In this document: piece after piece, positions 62,248 through 64,000 of the stretch | Layout: each line of letters starts with the position of its first letter | Numbering within the stretch: the stretch's first letter is position 1 | From: Haladaptatus halobius | Lineage (GTDB): Archaea; Halobacteriota; Halobacteria; Halobacteriales; Haladaptataceae | NCBI RefSeq assembly: GCF_020618475.1 | Contig: NZ_CP085339.1 | Location: 310,001-374,000, forward strand | Length of the DNA stretch: 64,000 nt | Reading direction: 5' to 3' | Made by a program: the position numbers and the translations under genes | The notes under the pieces: generated by a model | What the model was told of the DNA's origin: nothing | The model's database searches: none | The model's input: only the letters and a program-made list of their open reading frames with translations

Positions 62248-62683
62248 ATAGCCCCTGTTTATCGATACGGGAGCATTCTTTGCGTGGGTGAACACCCGTG
62301 CTGGACGGCATGAGACAGCCCAATCCGTGTTCGATTCCCTCCGCCGTGAAGCGATTCCGTATCAGCCGTTGTTTACGAATCGATACGTCCTCTCGGAGTT
62401 AGCTACACTCACCAGTCGGAAGGACAATCACAAGACGGCGGTCGATGCGCTCCAGACGATTCGACGTTCGGAGAATTTCAATATCCTCCCGGTTGGTGAA
62501 GGTGTGTTTGCTGCGGCTTATGATGAGTTTGAGCGCTATGACGACCAACAGATTTCGTCCGTTGATCACACGAGTGCGGTACTCGCCCGTGAATACGATA
62601 TCGACCATATCTTTGCCTTTGATCGGGATTTCGCGACACTTGGGCTGACTCGGGTTCCTGCGGATATCCATTTTCCAGAGTGA
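62240..62683 (+). pseudogene. PIN-domain toxin with amber at codon 4
   Basis: ATG 62240 overlaps the antitoxin end and reads MSE, TAG (62249-62251), then PLFIDTGAFFAWVNTRAGRH, the N-terminal PIN strand with its catalytic Asp. Downstream acidic residues are also present (SVDHTSAVLAREYDIDHIFA, FDRDFATLGL). Starting at the next in-frame GTG (62288) would delete the FIDTG Asp, so an active toxin needs read-through. The intact relative at 55415 starts MSDEPYLFDVG, supporting this reading. The antitoxin gene is intact. Confidence 0.75.
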
Positions 62684-62844
62684 TTTTGGTCTGGGGTTCG
62701 AGAGGGGCTTTAGCTGAAAGATTTGTTGGTGAGTGTTGTGTCTCGTGCAGACATTCGAACGTCGATCTTGCGGGGAATCAGAGAGTCGAGGGATGTCTAT
62801 CAATCCGTCTCAATTGATAAGTCAGAGCCTCGCTAAGGAAGGTT

Positions 62845-63567
62845 ATGGAAGAAGATCTCCACGAGTACCACGGGAGGTACATCGAGGTCAGCTACGATCA
62901 CAATCGATGTATTCACGTCCGGGAGTGTGTCGAGGGACTTCCCGAAGTGTTTGACCCGAACCAGCGACCGTGGATCGACGCTGACAATGCCGACGCTGAC
63001 GAGGTAGCGCGGGTGATCGAACGGTGCCCGACAGGAGCACTGCATTACGAACGAACTGACGATGGCACTCCTGAACGCATTCCTTCCAGTAACACGGTCA
63101 CCGCAACCACTAATGGGCCGCTTTATCTCCACGGAGACATCGTGATTCGATCACACGATGGTGAACTTGTTCTCGAAGATACGCGCGTCGCTCTCTGTCG
63201 CTGTGGACATACAATGAACGAACCACTCTGTGATAACAGCCATGCACGTATTTTCGAGGCAGATGGAACCGAGTCGGTAGATCCAGCCATCTCTGAAGAT
63301 ATCGAGGACAAGCAAGTTGAGGAACGTGACACGACAGACACGAGCAACGAGGAGGACGGTGACGACCAACCCGACGGGCAGCTAGTCGTGACGCCGACAC
63401 CGAATGGGCCGATTATTCTCGATGGTTCCTTCGAACTCCGGCACGGTGAGGGAGAACCTACTCGACATGGTGAGGCGACATTTTGTCGGTGCGGTTGGTC
63501 GGCGACCAAGCCATTCTGTGATGGGACTCATAGCAAGATTGGCTTCACTACGAACGCTGAGGAGTGA
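62845..63567 (+). CDS. CDGSH iron-sulfur protein with N-terminal ferredoxin-like domain
   Basis: 240 residues. The N-terminal 70 residues carry a divergent single-cluster ferredoxin fold (Fer4_19-like: SYDHNRCIHVRECVEGLPEV, VIERCPTGALHY). Two CDGSH-type 2Fe-2S motifs follow: CRCGHTMNEPLCDNSHA and CRCGWSATKPFCDGTHS, each with three Cys and one His. An acidic linker (EDIEDKQVEERDTTDTSNEE) separates them. Such proteins may transfer clusters or electrons. Complete, clean frame. The TGA is overlapped by a GTG of the next small frame. Confidence 0.9.
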   Translation: MEEDLHEYHGRYIEVSYDHNRCIHVRECVEGLPEVFDPNQRPWIDADNADADEVARVIERCPTGALHYERTDDGTPERIPSSNTVTATTNGPLYLHGDIVIRSHDGELVLEDTRVALCRCGHTMNEPLCDNSHARIFEADGTESVDPAISEDIEDKQVEERDTTDTSNEEDGDDQPDGQLVVTPTPNGPIILDGSFELRHGEGEPTRHGEATFCRCGWSATKPFCDGTHSKIGFTTNAEE

Positions 63568-63704
63568 AATCAATCGAGTTGGTTTTGGAAGCGGATGGCT
63601 GTGTGCTGTTTGGCGAGGATGATGTGCCTCACAAAGATGCTCTTGTCTCGTTTTATGGAGATTACAGGTCTAAAGCTCTGCGCTGCAGGTGGAGATACAG
63701 CTGA
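63564..63704 (+). CDS. Small ORF overlapping the CDGSH gene (46 aa)
   Basis: GTG at 63564 overlaps the CDGSH stop (GTGA). It reads VKSIELVLEADGCVLFGEDD, VPHKDALVSFYGDYRSKALR and then TGA. The acidic composition and coupled start are the only support. Unknown family. Confidence 0.35.
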   Translation: MKSIELVLEADGCVLFGEDDVPHKDALVSFYGDYRSKALRCRWRYS

Positions 63705-63811
63705 CAACGCCTACGCAACCCAGCGTATATGGCAAGGGTACAGATGGTCGCTTTCAAACTATAGGCGAGCGTATTTGCTTCTGAACGGCATCAACAGACA
63801 CGGAGGAAATC

Positions 63812-64000
63812 ATGATTGAAAAGCTCCGCCTCACTACCCGCATTGTTGATGATCAAGACGAAGCGCTAGACTTTTACACCGAGAAGCTCGGCCTAAAGAA
63901 GGCAGCAGACGAGATGTTTGGACCCGATAATCGTCGTTGGGTTACTGTCGCAGCCGAACAAGATGATACTGTGGAAATCGTCCTTGAATCTCTTGACTGG
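63812..64000 (+). CDS. VOC-family protein (glyoxalase/bleomycin-resistance type), partial
   Basis: ATG 63812 opens a frame that leaves the window at 64000. The 63 residues visible (MIEKLRLTTRIVDDQDEALD, FYTEKLGLKKAADEMFGPDN, RRWVTVAAEQDDTVEIVLES) match the first beta-alpha-beta-beta-beta unit of the vicinal-oxygen-chelate fold with the FYTEKLGL signature. Metal ligands lie partly outside the window, so activity (dioxygenase, isomerase or resistance) is open. Confidence 0.85.
   Translation, partial: MIEKLRLTTRIVDDQDEALDFYTEKLGLKKAADEMFGPDNRRWVTVAAEQDDTVEIVLESLDW

Noticed and set aside
63595..63819. 74-codon frame between the CDGSH and VOC genes
   Set aside because: Cys/Met/Arg-rich and in conflict with the GTG-coupled acidic frame; looks like a shadow.

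Overview
The window is haloarchaeal DNA (class Halobacteria). Proteins are acidic (Asp/Glu-rich) and several families are typical of that group: bacterio-opsin-activator (HTH_10/BAT) regulators, a HalOD1 domain protein, FilR1-type regulators, TRAM and DUF5789 proteins, Tat-dependent lipoproteins and a PiT-type phosphate permease. Base composition is uneven. Islands with G/C-rich third codon positions (PEP-synthase-like gene, beta-helix protein, nitrile hydratase operon, SufB) sit in an A/T-rich, gene-poor background full of broken genes. This suggests a decaying accessory region or megaplasmid segment rather than core chromosome. I found no complete transposase, no CRISPR array and no replication origin.

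Layout. 0-5 kb: truncated hemoglobin, small zinc-ribbon and winged-helix proteins, a tandem winged-helix regulator. 5-10.9 kb: a divergent HTH_10 regulator / PEP-synthase-like phosphotransferase pair, a FilR1-like regulator and a cupin. 11-17.9 kb: gene remnants, a MATE transporter, a tRNA-like sequence with an oversize anticodon loop, a Tat lipoprotein, a TRAM protein and two overlapping small membrane proteins. 18-38.8 kb: the most unusual part. Seven same-strand copies of a small SWIM zinc-finger gene (18.1, 21.9, 24.8, 27.5, 31.1, 34.0 and 37.2 kb), mostly broken, occur at intervals of about 2.6-3.8 kb and separate unrelated cargo: a secreted beta-helix protein and AIM24 protein; a lipoprotein and arginine deiminase; a SprT-like protease and a cobalt-type nitrile hydratase operon; an oxidoreductase and membrane proteins; SufB; a MATE transporter; a phosphate permease. 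38.8-50.7 kb: many genes broken by one to three lesions (MscS channel, M50-CBS protease, DHFR-like, LtrA) between intact PQQ-propeller, SnoaL-like and epoxide hydrolase genes. 51-57.9 kb: HalOD1 protein, a 1093-residue PAS/GAF/BAT regulator, an AbrB-PIN toxin-antitoxin pair, two more SWIM remnants on the minus strand and a broken MFS gene. 58.3-64 kb: tRNA-Thr(UGU), an amidase, a SprT remnant, an MscS-type membrane protein, a winged-helix/PIN pair whose toxin carries an early amber codon, a CDGSH iron-sulfur protein and the start of a VOC protein.

How the parts may connect. Nitrile hydratase (25.8-27.5 kb) and amidase (58.4 kb) could together convert nitriles to amides and then acids. SWIM and SprT remnants recur next to each other and around the nitrile hydratase operon, so they may mark a recurrent insertion or recombination module. 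Broken genes show both single-base indels and substitutions, several of them UGA codons where Trp is expected. The simplest reading is genetic decay or partly sequencing error, but the tRNA-like gene makes a suppressor test worthwhile. All family names are from recognition of sequence motifs; no database search was run.
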